The translations under genes were made by a program, and so were the position numbers. 64,000 bases of DNA, taken from contig NZ_OX419519.1 in NCBI RefSeq assembly GCF_948472415.1, forward strand, positions 6,973,001 through 7,037,000. The letters run 5' to 3'. This document shows positions 35,628-46,286 of the stretch, one piece after another. Position 1 is the stretch's first letter. Each line of letters begins with the position of its first letter. Under the pieces are notes generated by a model. That model saw only the letters and a program-made list of their open reading frames with translations, was not told where the DNA came from and ran no database searches. Origin of the DNA: Kitasatospora fiedleri. GTDB lineage: Bacteria > Actinomycetota > Actinomycetes > Streptomycetales > Streptomycetaceae.

Positions 35628-38600
35628 CCGGTCGAGATCCCTACCCTGGCCGCCGCCGTGATCACCGCCGTCGGCGAGGAGCGCGCGGTGTGGACGGTGT
35701 GGAACCTGCGCGCCCACGCCGAGCGCCTGGCCCGCGCCGAGCACCCCACCACCGACGCCGCCGAGCACCAACAGCTGGTCGAAGCGATCGTCACCGAGGC
35801 CGTCTCCCCGGCCCACAGCATCCGCGTCGACGCCCCCGCGCTGCTGGACGAGCTCGAGGAACTGCGCCGCGCCAACGGCGACTCCGTGTTCGTCCGGCAC
35901 GCCTCCACCCGCTACACCAGCACCACCGTCCTGGACGCCGAGCGCCGCCTGGTCGACGCCGCCCTCACCCCCGTCGACGAGGGCCTGAACCCGGCCTTCG
36001 TCGGCGCCGCGATCGACGGCTTCGAGGCCCGAAACCGCGCCCTGGACGAGGGCCAGCGCGCCCTCGTCACCGCGTTCGCCACCGACACCCGGCTGGTCTC
36101 CCTCGGCCTCGGCCCGGCCGGCTCCGGCAAGACCACCGCGATGCAGGCGTACGTCCACGTCGCCAACCAGGCCGGTCAACGCGTCGTCCCGCTCGCCACC
36201 TCCGCCGCGGCCGCCGCCGTCCTCGCCCGCGACCTGGGCCAGCCCGCCGAGAACCTGCACAAGTTCCTCTGGGAGTACACCGGCGGCGTCTACGCCGGGC
36301 GCCTCCAGACCGGCCAGCAGGTGCCCGAGAGCCGGGCCGGCTTCGTGCTGAACCCGGGTGACGTCGTCTTGGTGGACGAGGCCGGAATGGCGGGCACCCT
36401 CAACCTCCACAACCTCGTCCGCATCGCCGCCGATCGCGGCGCGAGCGTGCGCCTGCTCGGCGACTACCGCCAGCTCGGCAGCGTCGAAGCGGGCGGCGCG
36501 CTGCGGCTGATCGCCGCCGAAGCCGGCGCTGTCGAACTCACCACCCTCCACCGCTTCAGCAACAAGGCCGAGGCCGCCGCCACCCTCAAGATCCGCGTCG
36601 GCGACAGCACCGGGCTGGACTTCTACCTCGCCCACCAGCGGGTGGTCAGCGGCTCGCGCACCGCCATGGTCGAAGCCGCCTACGAGGGCTGGAAGACCGA
36701 CATGCTCGACGGCCGCACCACCCTGATCAGCGCCCGCACCGGCACCGACGTCACCGCGCTGTCCGCCCGCGCACGCGAGGACCGCGTGGCCGCGGGCCAG
36801 GTGGAGACCGACGGCGTCCTGCTGCGCGACGGTAACCGCGCGGGCCGCGGCGACTGGATCGTCACCCGCGAGAACAACCGCAAGATCACCACCAACCGGG
36901 GCGCGGACTTCGTCAAGAACGGCGACGCCTGGCAGGTCCTCAAGCGCTATGAGGACGGCTCGCTCAAGGTCTGCCACCTGGAGCACCGCGGACGCCTCAC
37001 CCTGCCCGCCGAGTACGTCGCCGCCGACGTCCAGCTGCTCTACGCCTCCACCATCACCCGCTCCCAGGGCGGCACCGTCGACACCGCCCACCCCCTGGTC
37101 ACCGACGACACAACCCGCGAGGAGCTGTACGTCCAGCTCAGCCGCGCCCGCCACACCACCACCCTCTACACCGCCACCCACGAGCTGCTGCCGTTCGACA
37201 CCGACGAGCAGCTCGACAAGCCCAAGAACGACCCCGACTCCTTCGCCGCCCGCGAGGTGCTGGAGCGCGTCCTGGGCCGCGAAGGCGCACAGCTCTCCGC
37301 CACCGAGACCATCCGCAGTGCCCAGGAGGACGCCGTCTCCCTGGCCACCTTGGTACCCCGGCACCAGCACGCCGTCGAGACGCTTACTGCCCCTACTACC
37401 ACCAGCTGATCCACCGCTTGTTCGGCCCCGCCCTCGCCAAGCAGATCACGACCGACGACGCGATGACCGCCGTCACCCGCGCGCTCCGCAACGCCGAAAC
37501 GGCCGGCTGGCAGCCCGAGCGCCTGCTCGCCGCCGCCACCTGGCGCGGCGACCTCAACACCGCGGACTCCCCGGCCCAGGCCCTCGCCTGGCGCCTGAAC
37601 ACCATCACCGACGACCGCCCCGCACCCGCCCACCTCAACACCCCCACCACCGCCGACACCACCCGCTATGCCGCGCTCATCGCGGCGCGCACCGGCCTGC
37701 CCGCCCACCGCTTCGACCCAGAGACCGCGACCGCCGAACCGGCCGCCCTGCGCATCGCGCCCGCCGCCGCTCAGCCGGCCGACGCGCACCCGCATGTCTC
37801 CGCCGACACCCTCAACCGCTACGCCACCGACGCTGCCCGCGCGCTCAGCACCACCACCGACCGCGTCACCGCCCACCCGCAGTGGGCCCCACCTCGCCGG
37901 TGCCCTGGCCGCCGCCGAGCGCACCGGCCGGGACACCACCACCCTGCTCACCACCGCCGCCACCCGGACCATCGGCGCCAGCGACCCGGTCACTGCCCTG
38001 ACCCGCGCCGCCCTGGCCGCCGACGGCATCCCCAAACACCACCAGCAGGCCCCCGAAGCCCTCCGCTAGCAGACCCTCACCGCCGACGTCCTCGGTGCCC
38101 AGCAGGCCACCTGCGCACACAACGAGAGCACCTGGCCCGCTCTCACCGCCGCCCTGCGCCGCGCCGAGACCGCCGGCCACGAATCCGCCCCGCTGCTGCG
38201 CCGGGTCGCCGAACAGCGCTCGCTCACGGGCGCCGACAGCCTCAGCCAGGTCCTGGCTTGGCGCGTCGGCCGCCAGCTCGCCGCCGACGCCCCGGCCACC
38301 GCCGCCCAGCAGGACGACCGCGCCGAAGTGGAGCTGTGGCGCACCCTCGCCTGGACCCTCAAGACCATCGAGAACACCGGCACCACCGCGGAGACCATCC
38401 TCTCCGAGGCGACCGGCCGCACCGCCCTGCCCGAACTCCTCCAGCACGCCCAGTAGCAGGCCCTCGCCCGCACCCGCGCCGCCTCCGGCCGCGCCGACCT
38501 CCCGGCCTGGATCAGCCCCGTCCCTGCCTCCGCTGCGGCCAACGAGCGCCACCACGACTACCTGACCGAGAGCACCGCGCTGATCGCCAGCCGCCTCTCG

Positions 38601-39350
38601 GTGCTCGGCGACCGCACCGTGGAGAACCGGCCGGAGTGGAGCCGCACCCTCGGCGAAGCCCCGACCGAACCCGCCCTGCGCACCCAGTGGCAGCAGCAGC
38701 TCGCCGTCGTCGCCGCCTACCGCGACCAGTACCGGGTCACCGACGACAACGCCGCCCAGCCCGCTGGCCCCTACATCGAGGAAGGTCGAACCGGCCACCA
38801 CGCCTACTGGTAGGCATCCGAAGCCGCGATCGCCGCCCGCCGCATCGCCACCTCGAACGCCCCGGCGGCGGCCCCCGCGGGCAGCGACCAGCAGGCACTG
38901 CGCCGACTCGCCGCCGACGTCTACCGCACCCTGCCCGACGCCGACCAGACCGAGATCCTGCGCACCGTCGCGGCTCGGACCGGCGCCACCTGGCTCGCCA
39001 GCCGGCCGCGCCTGGACGACGTCGCACTGGCCCAGCAGCACATCGCCGAACACGTCAGCACCGTGCTTGCCGAACGCCGCCAGCTCACCACCGAGGCCAC
39101 CCAGACCGAGCGGCCGCAGGCGGAGGAGCGCCGCCAGCCGACCCTCGCCGAACGCCGCCAAGCCCACCGCGACCAACTCCAGCAGCGCGGCGGACAGCCC
39201 GTCCGCGCCACCCGGCCCAGGCCGAACCACCGAGTCGAGCCCGCCGATCAGCGCCAGGCCCCGGCCCAGCGCCGGGCTGGTCAGTCACAGCCAGTCCAGC
39301 CGCGCCCGCAGCAGGCCCGGCAGGAACAGCAGGGCCCACGCCTGCGTTGA
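35628..39350 (+). pseudogene. Decayed TraA-like conjugative relaxase/helicase
   Basis: C-terminal two thirds of a MobF/TraA protein. The RecD-like helicase part has Walker A GPAGSGKTTAMQAY, VDEAGMAG and LGDYRQLGS; a long Gln/Arg-rich tail ends QQGPRLR at 39350. The relaxase domain with its catalytic tyrosine and HUH histidines is absent, cut off at the IS. The frame is broken near 37384 (one T short in CGCTTACTGCC gives ETLYCPYYHQ) and at 37887-37890 (one C extra), and has three in-frame TAG codons at 38067, 38454 and 38811. A shorter, diverged copy of the tail occurs at 58.9-59.3 kb. Non-functional as seen. Confidence 0.75.
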
Positions 39351-39440
39351 ACGGCAGCCGCCGTTCCCGGATGTCGGTGGCCGGAGCAGGTGGGCGCACG
39401 CTGAGATCCGCCAAGGCGCCCGCCCCGGAGAAACCGTCGA

Positions 39441-39863
39441 CTACCGGCTGCCGACCTTGGGCCGCAGGGTGCCCCGGCACCGTACGGGCCCGGTCTGCTG
39501 ACTCCAGACGTGTTCTCCAGACCTGAGGAGAGTCCAGCCCTTCGTGCGGTGCGGCATTAGCTCGCCGACTCCGAGCTGTCCGAGCAGGTGGGCCGCGAAC
39601 CTGGCCTTCTCAAGAGCATGCTGCCTGTCACGGTCGGCCGCGCTCTGGGCGTTGATCGAGCCGATGACCACGGCCTGGAAGTGGGACTACGGCGCAGGTT
39701 GAACGCGATCGCCCACAGGGTCAGCCAGGCGTTGTTGGCCTGGAAGTGAGGCCACAGATGGGACTTGCCCTGCAGGGCAACGGCCTGCCCGGTTTGGCGT
39801 AGGCCGTGGACTTCGTGCTCCCCTCGGGAACCGGGTGCGGCGCAGCACGAACGCTGGCGGCTT
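39441..39863 (-). pseudogene. Degenerate transposase-like remnant
   Basis: In the 510 bp between the traA remnant and brxHI, the minus strand encodes ALQGKSHLWPHFQANNAW, continuing LTLWAIAFNLRR, which resembles the C-terminal part of IS1380-like transposases; another frame continues with RDRQHALEKARFAAHLLG. No complete domain, start or inverted repeat was found. Assignment tentative. Confidence 0.3.
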
Positions 39864-42020
39864 TCAGCCACCCCACTCGATGCGCACCGGTTCCCGGGCT
39901 GCGGCCAGGGCGCCATCAAGGTCGGCCAGGCGCTCCGCGAGCGTCGCTGTGGCAAGGCGTTCGGGGAGCGCGGTGGAGAACTTCAGGCCGCGGACCGCGC
40001 GCGGGTCGACCGAGGGCAGGGTGAGGGAGTCGGGCAGTTCCGCGCGGGCCGCCTTCCAGTCGCTGGGCGAGAGGTCCTGGCGGAGACGTACGTGGGTGTC
40101 GGTGGGGCGTTGGACGGGGTCGGCCAGGTTGCCGAGGGAAGCGGTGAGGGTCGCGTTGGCCCGGTAGCCGGCCCAGGTCCACCAGCGGGCCGCGTCGGCG
40201 TCGCGCGCCAGGAGAGTTCCGGCAGGATGGACTTCGCGCGGCGCACGATCGGTACGCAGCACCGCGAGGGCGGTCTCCGCACGACGTGTGAGGCGGACGC
40301 CGGGGTCTTCGCCGAGGAGCACGTTGCGCATCGCACGCGTGAGGGCGAAGGACAGGCCGCGGAACTCGCTGCCCTGCCACTTGGCCACGCCGCCGTCCTG
40401 GACCGGTTCGACGAAAACTCGCCGCCGCGCCCAGTCGGTGAAGGTGACTTGCCAGCTGCGTCCGGCGAGCAACAGGCGCCGTGGCCCTGGCCGTTCCTCG
40501 GTGAGTACGGCGGGGTCGGTGGTGCCGATCTCCGCGCGTCCGGCGAGCACGGTGAACTCGGGAGGGGCCGTGAAGGAAGCGGTGAGCTCCATGAAGTGCC
40601 GTCGCCCGAAGGCCTTCTCGGCCTCGGGCCCGATGAACAGCATCCCGCCGTCCCGGTCCAGGAAGCCCTGTGCGGCGAGATGGTCGACGAGGGGTTGTGC
40701 GGAGGCGTCGAATGGTGCGAGGCCGTTCCACTGCTCGGCCCACACCTGGTCGCCGAGCTGATGCTGCTGCAGGATCACCGCGAGGAGCTGCTGGGCGACC
40801 AGGTGGCGGGGCGAGGGCGGCGGGGTGATGGGCTCGACCCAGCCGCGCGACCACAGCGTGAGTAGGCCGGCGGCCTGGAGCAGGGTGTCCTCGCGGGTCG
40901 CCAGGAACAGGCAGTTGCGCGACGAGCCGGCCCGCCGCCCGGTACGGCCGATGCGCTGGAGGAACGAGGCGACGGTGGACGGTGAGTCGATCTGGATGAC
41001 GCGGTCCAGGTCGCCGACGTCGATGCCGAGTTCCAGCGTGGACGTGGATACGATCACGCAGTCGCGGGCCTCGGCGAAGGCAGCCTCGGACCGGGCACGC
41101 TCCTGGACCGACAAGGACGCGTGCGAGAGGAAGACCGTGACCTCGCGCTCCCGCAGCGCGGCACCCAACTCCTCGACCTGCTTGCGCGAGTCGCAGAACA
41201 CGAGCCGTTTCTCACCCCGGTGCAGCGCCTCGATCACCTTGGCGGCATTGGCGAGCGAGCCGACGTAGTCCAGTTCCACGTCTCCTGACGGGCGCGCAAC
41301 TGCCTTGTCGGGCACGTCGGATACGTCGGATGCGGGGGGTAGGTCCGGTGCGACGACCCGCCCCGCCCGCTCCTTCGGCCGGGCCCCCTGCAGCCAGGTG
41401 AGCAGTGTGTCGGGGTTGCCGACCGTCGCGGACAGGCCGATCCGCTGGATCGGCCTGCCGGTCAGGCGCTCCAGGCGTTCCAGTACGGCGAGCAGATGCC
41501 AGCCTCGGTCGTCGGCGGCAAAGGCGTGCACCTCGTCGATGACGACGGCCCGCACCTGACCGAGCATCAGCGCATGGTCCGTCTTGACGCTGATCAGCAT
41601 GGCCTCGAGCGACTCGGGCGTGGTCAGCAGCACGTCAGGGGCATCGACCCGGATCCGGCGCCGCACGGCCTCCGAGGTGTCGCCGTGCCAGAGCGCGGCG
41701 CGCCGCCCGAGCCACTGCGCGTAGCCGTCGACGCGGTGGACGAGGTTGTTCAACAGGGCCTTCAGCGGGGCCAGATACAGCACTGACGTTCCCGTCCAGC
41801 CGTGCTGGGCCATGGCCGAGAGCATGGGGAAGACGGCCGCTTCCGTCTTGCCGCCCGCCGTCGGGGCGAGCAGCACCGCATCCTCGCCGTCGAGAAGCGG
41901 CCCGACGGCCGCCTTCTGAAGCGGGCGCAGGTCGGGCCAGCCCAAGGTGTTGACGATGTGGTGCACGATCACCGGATCGAGCCGCTCCACCGGGGCCGGA
42001 CCCACCACTCCCGAGCCCAC
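39864..42020 (-). CDS. brxHI: BREX-2 DEAD/DEAH helicase BrxHI
   Basis: A 718-residue Lhr-like superfamily 2 helicase, the last gene of the BREX-2 locus. Walker A APTAGGKTEAAVF (~50), DEVHAF (~150), SATVGN (~185), STSTLELGIDVGDLDR (~325) and RIGRTGRRAG (~355) are intact, followed by a winged-helix/DUF-like C-terminus. GTG start at 42020, two bases after the brxD stop, so it is in the same operon. BrxHI is part of type 2 BREX (with PglW/X/Y/Z and BrxD), which blocks phage replication; its exact step is unknown. Confidence 0.85.
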   Translation of the reverse strand: MGSGVVGPAPVERLDPVIVHHIVNTLGWPDLRPLQKAAVGPLLDGEDAVLLAPTAGGKTEAAVFPMLSAMAQHGWTGTSVLYLAPLKALLNNLVHRVDGYAQWLGRRAALWHGDTSEAVRRRIRVDAPDVLLTTPESLEAMLISVKTDHALMLGQVRAVVIDEVHAFAADDRGWHLLAVLERLERLTGRPIQRIGLSATVGNPDTLLTWLQGARPKERAGRVVAPDLPPASDVSDVPDKAVARPSGDVELDYVGSLANAAKVIEALHRGEKRLVFCDSRKQVEELGAALREREVTVFLSHASLSVQERARSEAAFAEARDCVIVSTSTLELGIDVGDLDRVIQIDSPSTVASFLQRIGRTGRRAGSSRNCLFLATREDTLLQAAGLLTLWSRGWVEPITPPPSPRHLVAQQLLAVILQQHQLGDQVWAEQWNGLAPFDASAQPLVDHLAAQGFLDRDGGMLFIGPEAEKAFGRRHFMELTASFTAPPEFTVLAGRAEIGTTDPAVLTEERPGPRRLLLAGRSWQVTFTDWARRRVFVEPVQDGGVAKWQGSEFRGLSFALTRAMRNVLLGEDPGVRLTRRAETALAVLRTDRAPREVHPAGTLLARDADAARWWTWAGYRANATLTASLGNLADPVQRPTDTHVRLRQDLSPSDWKAARAELPDSLTLPSVDPRAVRGLKFSTALPERLATATLAERLADLDGALAAAREPVRIEWGG

Positions 42021-42022
42021 GG

Positions 42023-43357
42023 CTACAGCTCCAGTTCGATCTCGTCCGCCGACCCGGTGAGGGCAGCCGCGTTGCGCTCCACGTCGGTCAGGTCACCACC
42101 GCGCAGGGTGAGGCGGTAGTGGACGCGTGGATCGAAGTCGGGGAACTGGTCGATACGGTCCAGGACATCGCCCACGAGCTTCTTGAGGAACACCCGCGGC
42201 GCCACCCCCACCTTCCCGCCCAGCGCCCCGCCGACCGCGCCCGCCAAGTCGGCGACGTACGTGTCGTCGGCGAGTTTGCCGATCCGCTCCGGGGAGTCGG
42301 CTCCTTGCCCGTACAGGTCGCGGATGGTGGCTCCGAGGCTGGTGAGCGAGTCGGCCGTGAAGCCGGGGAGCCGCACCTGCACGGCACGCGGGTTGTCGAA
42401 GCGCGGGTCGGTGGTGAAATCGGTGGCCAGGCGCTGCGCGAGCGGTGCGAGGCGCTGCACGCCCTGCTGGCCGTCGTAGAACGCCGGGGTGCCTGTGATG
42501 ATGAGGTACAGGCCGGGGAAGCGGCCGGAGTGCACCTCGTCGATCAACTGCCGCAACGCGTTGAGGGCCTTGTCACGGGCGTCGGACCGTACCCGCTGCA
42601 GTGTCTCGACCTCGTCGAGGACCAGGACCAGGCCCGCGTGCCCGCTGTCGCGCAGCACGGTGAGCAGCCCCTGCAGGAAACCGAACGCGCCGAAGTGGTC
42701 CAGGTCGCCGCGCACCCCTGCGGCGCGCCGAGCGGAGGCGGCGACGTGAGGCTGTCCGCCGAGCCAGGACAGGACTGCTGAGGCCGTCGCCTCGTCACCG
42801 GCCTGGAGCACCTGCCGGTACCCGCGCAGCGCGGTCGCGAAGGCGGGTGCGTGCCGGGACACCTCGGCGAGCCGCGCGGTGAGCAACCGCTCAACAGTGG
42901 CGGGCAGTTCGTCCTCACCCATCCCGTCGTCCAGCGCGTCTTCCTCCAGCGCGTAGAACCACGCGTCGATGACCGGCCGCAGCGCACTAGGCGGGAAACT
43001 CGCCGTGGTCAGCCGCTCGGTGAGCCGCCGGTACACCGTCTCCAACTTGTGCAGCGGCGTCTCCGTCTCGGAGATCTGCACTTCGGCGACGGCGAACGTG
43101 CGGCGCTTGGCGCGTTCGGCGAGCCACCGGGTGAAGAACGTCTTGCCGGAGCCGTACTCACCGCGTACCGCTTTGAACACCGATCCGCCGGACGCGGCCG
43201 TCTGTAGCTCCTCGTCCACGGCCTGCTCGAACCGGCCCAGACCGGTGGCCAGGAGGTCCAGGCCGCTGTCAGGGACGGCGCCGCGGCGCAGCGCGTCGAG
43301 GACGGCCCGCCGCCGTACCGCGCCGACAGCGCCGCTTGCCGCTTCAGGATTGTTCAC
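42023..43357 (-). CDS. brxD: BREX-2 ATP-binding protein BrxD
   Basis: A 444-residue AAA-type ATPase. Walker A RGEYGSGKTFFTRWL near residue 66; Walker B VLVLDEVETLQR near 235; an arginine-rich sensor region follows. GTG start at 43357. Size, ATPase motifs and its place between pglZ and brxHI match BrxD of type 2 BREX loci (older annotations: DUF2791 / BREX system ATP-binding protein). Confidence 0.85.
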   Translation of the reverse strand: MNNPEAASGAVGAVRRRAVLDALRRGAVPDSGLDLLATGLGRFEQAVDEELQTAASGGSVFKAVRGEYGSGKTFFTRWLAERAKRRTFAVAEVQISETETPLHKLETVYRRLTERLTTASFPPSALRPVIDAWFYALEEDALDDGMGEDELPATVERLLTARLAEVSRHAPAFATALRGYRQVLQAGDEATASAVLSWLGGQPHVAASARRAAGVRGDLDHFGAFGFLQGLLTVLRDSGHAGLVLVLDEVETLQRVRSDARDKALNALRQLIDEVHSGRFPGLYLIITGTPAFYDGQQGVQRLAPLAQRLATDFTTDPRFDNPRAVQVRLPGFTADSLTSLGATIRDLYGQGADSPERIGKLADDTYVADLAGAVGGALGGKVGVAPRVFLKKLVGDVLDRIDQFPDFDPRVHYRLTLRGGDLTDVERNAAALTGSADEIELEL

Positions 43358-43394
43358 GTGCTTACGTTGCCTTTTCAGTCAGGATGTATGGGGC

Positions 43395-46286
43395 TTACAG
43401 CTCGAACTGGGTACGCAGGAGCGCCCGGTTGAGCCGCAGCGTGCGGTTGTCGGGGAGGATCTCCAGGATCGGTGCGCCGTCGTGGTTGAGGAGCTGCGCG
43501 AGGGTCGCCGCGAAGCCTGCCGCACGCGTGGCGGGCTGCCCGGCGCGCTCGGCGAGCGCGGTCATCGACAGCGTGCCCGCTTCGACCAGCGCGGTCAGTG
43601 CGCGCGGTACGGCGTCACCGCGTGGCTTGCGGGCGAGCAGATCGAGCTGCGCCTGGTAGAGCTCGCTCGCGGTCAGCCGTCGTACGAGGTCGGCAGCAGG
43701 TCCTGCGGACGGTGCGGGCTGCTCCGGCTGCGGTGCGGTCTGAGGTTCTGGCTGCGACTCGGGGATGGCGACCTCGTCGATGTCGAACAGACCGAGGGTC
43801 ACTTCCGCCGGCTGCTGCGTACGTCGGCGACTCGGCTTCTTCGCGCTGTTCGCAGAAACGGACGGGGCCGCTGGTGCAGCGGGTTCGCGGATCTCGGCCT
43901 CGGCGTCGAGGAACCACCATGCCGGTGTCGGATCGCTCACCTCCCGCCACCCCTTGGGCGGCTCGGCACCGAACGGCAGCAGCGCGAGGACCGGGATGGC
44001 GACCTCGGCAAGGGTGGCGCCGCCGTGGTAGCCGGCCTTGCGGGCGGTGTAGCGGCTGTCATGGTCGCGAAGGGCGACGATCGCCCCGTCGGGCTCGGGC
44101 CACACCACCCGCGGCCCGGACAGCTCGACTTCGCACTCGGCCACCGGACCGCCCGGCGTACGGTGCCGCGCGGAGCCGATGACCCCGCTGCCGGCTTCCA
44201 CCCGCTCGCCGTGTCGGTCGACGATGTGCCCGTGGTCGGAGGTGATCAGTACGGTCATACCGGACGCACGCGCGGCGCGGAGCAGCGGGGCGAGCCCGCC
44301 GACCTCGCTGACCGTCCAGGCGCCGTTGCCGAGTTTCTGTTCCTTGGCGAGCCGGTCGTCAACGGTGTTGAGGACGACCGCGACATGCCCGCGCTCGGCT
44401 GCGAGGGCCGTGCTCAGGGCGTCCGAGAACGGCGATCCGGTCTCCTCGGACCGCAGGTCGTCCTTGTGGAACACGGCGGCGGGTGCGTTCTTCCAGAAGC
44501 GGTGCTGGGGGAAGAGCCGCTTCTCGTCGCCCTGGTCGCCCTTCATCAGCGCGCCCGCGAACAGGCTGGTGCGGCTGACGGCAGTCAGCGTTGGCAGCGC
44601 CGCCGCCATCGCCCGTCGTACCGGCCCGGACTCGCGCGAGGTCCCTGCCAGGGGATCGAACTCGGCCCAGCCGCGCCGCAGTTCCTCGCCGAGTTCGGCG
44701 GCGATCGCCGCGCTCATGCCGTCGATGACGAGCAGCAGGATGCGCCGCCCGACGGAGGTCGACGTGATCGGCGCGACGACCCGCTCAAGGAACGTCTCCA
44801 CCGTCAACAGCGACTTCGGCGGTGTTCCCCCTGCGGTCCACACGGCGAGCCGTTCGGAGAACTCGCGGTCCAGGTGTCGGCGTCGGGTACGCACCTCGCG
44901 GGCGACGGTGTCGTACGCGGCCGCGAGGACGGCGTCCTCGTCGCCGCCGGCCTCCAGGTGCTCCAGCGCCCGGTCGGCCCAGCCGAACTCGGCCAGCTGC
45001 CGCTCTATGCCCGCCGCCACGGTGGGGATCTCCGCGGAGGGCTCGGAGTCGAGCCACCGCCGCAGCCGCGCGGCCATCCGCACCCGCTCGACACGGGCCA
45101 GAGTCTGTGTCTCCCCGGCGAGCGCATGCTCGGACAACTCGCCCAGGAACTGCATGAGTTGTGCGCGATCCTGCGCGGCCAGGGCGTGGCCGGCCGCCGT
45201 GAACCGGGCATCGAGCCCGCTCTGAAGCACCAGGCTCGCCCCGGCCACTGACTCGGCGCCGAACTGCGCGGTGAGCTGCGCCGCCCGCGCGAGCACCGGG
45301 TCGGCGAGCCGACGCTCACCGCGCTCGAGCAGGGAGCGCACATACCCCTCGCCGGTCCGGCCGAACACGGCGAAGAGATCGTCCAGTTCCTCGCCCTTGC
45401 CGGGCAGCCGCTCGCCGAAGAACCGCTCGGCGCGCCCACGCGCCCGGAACACCGCCTCGCCACCGCTCCCGCGCGCCCACAGCGCGGCGCACACCACGGC
45501 GAAGGCGAGTGCGTCCGAGCCGTTGCCCGCCTCGCACAGCGCGACGACGCAACGCCCCGTCGAACCCGCCTGGTCGGGCTCGCCGAGAAAGCGTCCGATG
45601 CCTCGCCGCTCGGCGGCCCGCGCCCCGGCGAGGCGCTGCGGACCGCCGGGCAGCAGCGTCCAGCGCAGCAGCTGTACCGCGTCGATCCGCTCCCCGGCCG
45701 CGGACGGCTCCACCAGGCCCGCCTCGGCTGCCTCGTCGAGGCCGAGGACGCGCCGGGCGAGCAGCCCGAGCGCCTCATCGCGAGAGAGAACCCGCCGGCC
45801 CAACCCAGCTCGGTCGAGCCGCCCGGCCGAGCCGAGCAGGGCCTCGGCCGCCCACTTCTCGGCGCGCAGCCGCACGTCGATGTCCTGAGCGCCGAACGCG
45901 GCCTGGACGACCTCCCAGTTGTCGACCTCGCGGATCCGCCGCCCGTACGTACGGGCCAAGAGCGCGGGGTCGAGCTCGGTGTCCTCACGGTCCGTCAGGA
46001 CAACGAGGACAAGAGGACCGGCAGTGCCTGGTCCGTCGTTGCCGCTCAGGTGGCGCAGGATCTGCTCGTGCACGCCGAGCACCGAAGGCACGGCCGTCAC
46101 CCGGGCCCGCACCCCGTTCGGGGCGCGCAACACCGCAGGCCCGTCCCACACCGGGGCGGCCCGCAGCAGCAGGACGTGGCGCCCCCCGTCGTTCAGGGCG
46201 CTGCGGGAGGCGACGTACTGGGCGACGGTGGCCGCCGGAAGCCGCGGTGGTCCTGCGGCGGCGACAGTCGTGGCGGTCTCGGGCAT
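43395..46286 (-). CDS. pglZ: BREX-2 alkaline-phosphatase-domain protein PglZ
   Basis: About 963 residues. ATG 46286 overlaps the pglY stop (TGATG) and is preceded by GGAAGG; the frame also opens at 46304. The C-terminal half has the PglZ/alkaline phosphatase fold: LLLVIDGMSAAIAAELGEEL (metal-binding Asp) and LITSDHGHIVDRHGE (metal-binding Asp/His). The N-terminal half is helical. PglZ is the signature protein of all BREX types; in the Streptomyces Pgl system it is needed for phage resistance and in its absence PglX is toxic. No damage visible. Confidence 0.92.
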   Translation of the reverse strand: MPETATTVAAAGPPRLPAATVAQYVASRSALNDGGRHVLLLRAAPVWDGPAVLRAPNGVRARVTAVPSVLGVHEQILRHLSGNDGPGTAGPLVLVVLTDREDTELDPALLARTYGRRIREVDNWEVVQAAFGAQDIDVRLRAEKWAAEALLGSAGRLDRAGLGRRVLSRDEALGLLARRVLGLDEAAEAGLVEPSAAGERIDAVQLLRWTLLPGGPQRLAGARAAERRGIGRFLGEPDQAGSTGRCVVALCEAGNGSDALAFAVVCAALWARGSGGEAVFRARGRAERFFGERLPGKGEELDDLFAVFGRTGEGYVRSLLERGERRLADPVLARAAQLTAQFGAESVAGASLVLQSGLDARFTAAGHALAAQDRAQLMQFLGELSEHALAGETQTLARVERVRMAARLRRWLDSEPSAEIPTVAAGIERQLAEFGWADRALEHLEAGGDEDAVLAAAYDTVAREVRTRRRHLDREFSERLAVWTAGGTPPKSLLTVETFLERVVAPITSTSVGRRILLLVIDGMSAAIAAELGEELRRGWAEFDPLAGTSRESGPVRRAMAAALPTLTAVSRTSLFAGALMKGDQGDEKRLFPQHRFWKNAPAAVFHKDDLRSEETGSPFSDALSTALAAERGHVAVVLNTVDDRLAKEQKLGNGAWTVSEVGGLAPLLRAARASGMTVLITSDHGHIVDRHGERVEAGSGVIGSARHRTPGGPVAECEVELSGPRVVWPEPDGAIVALRDHDSRYTARKAGYHGGATLAEVAIPVLALLPFGAEPPKGWREVSDPTPAWWFLDAEAEIREPAAPAAPSVSANSAKKPSRRRTQQPAEVTLGLFDIDEVAIPESQPEPQTAPQPEQPAPSAGPAADLVRRLTASELYQAQLDLLARKPRGDAVPRALTALVEAGTLSMTALAERAGQPATRAAGFAATLAQLLNHDGAPILEILPDNRTLRLNRALLRTQFEL

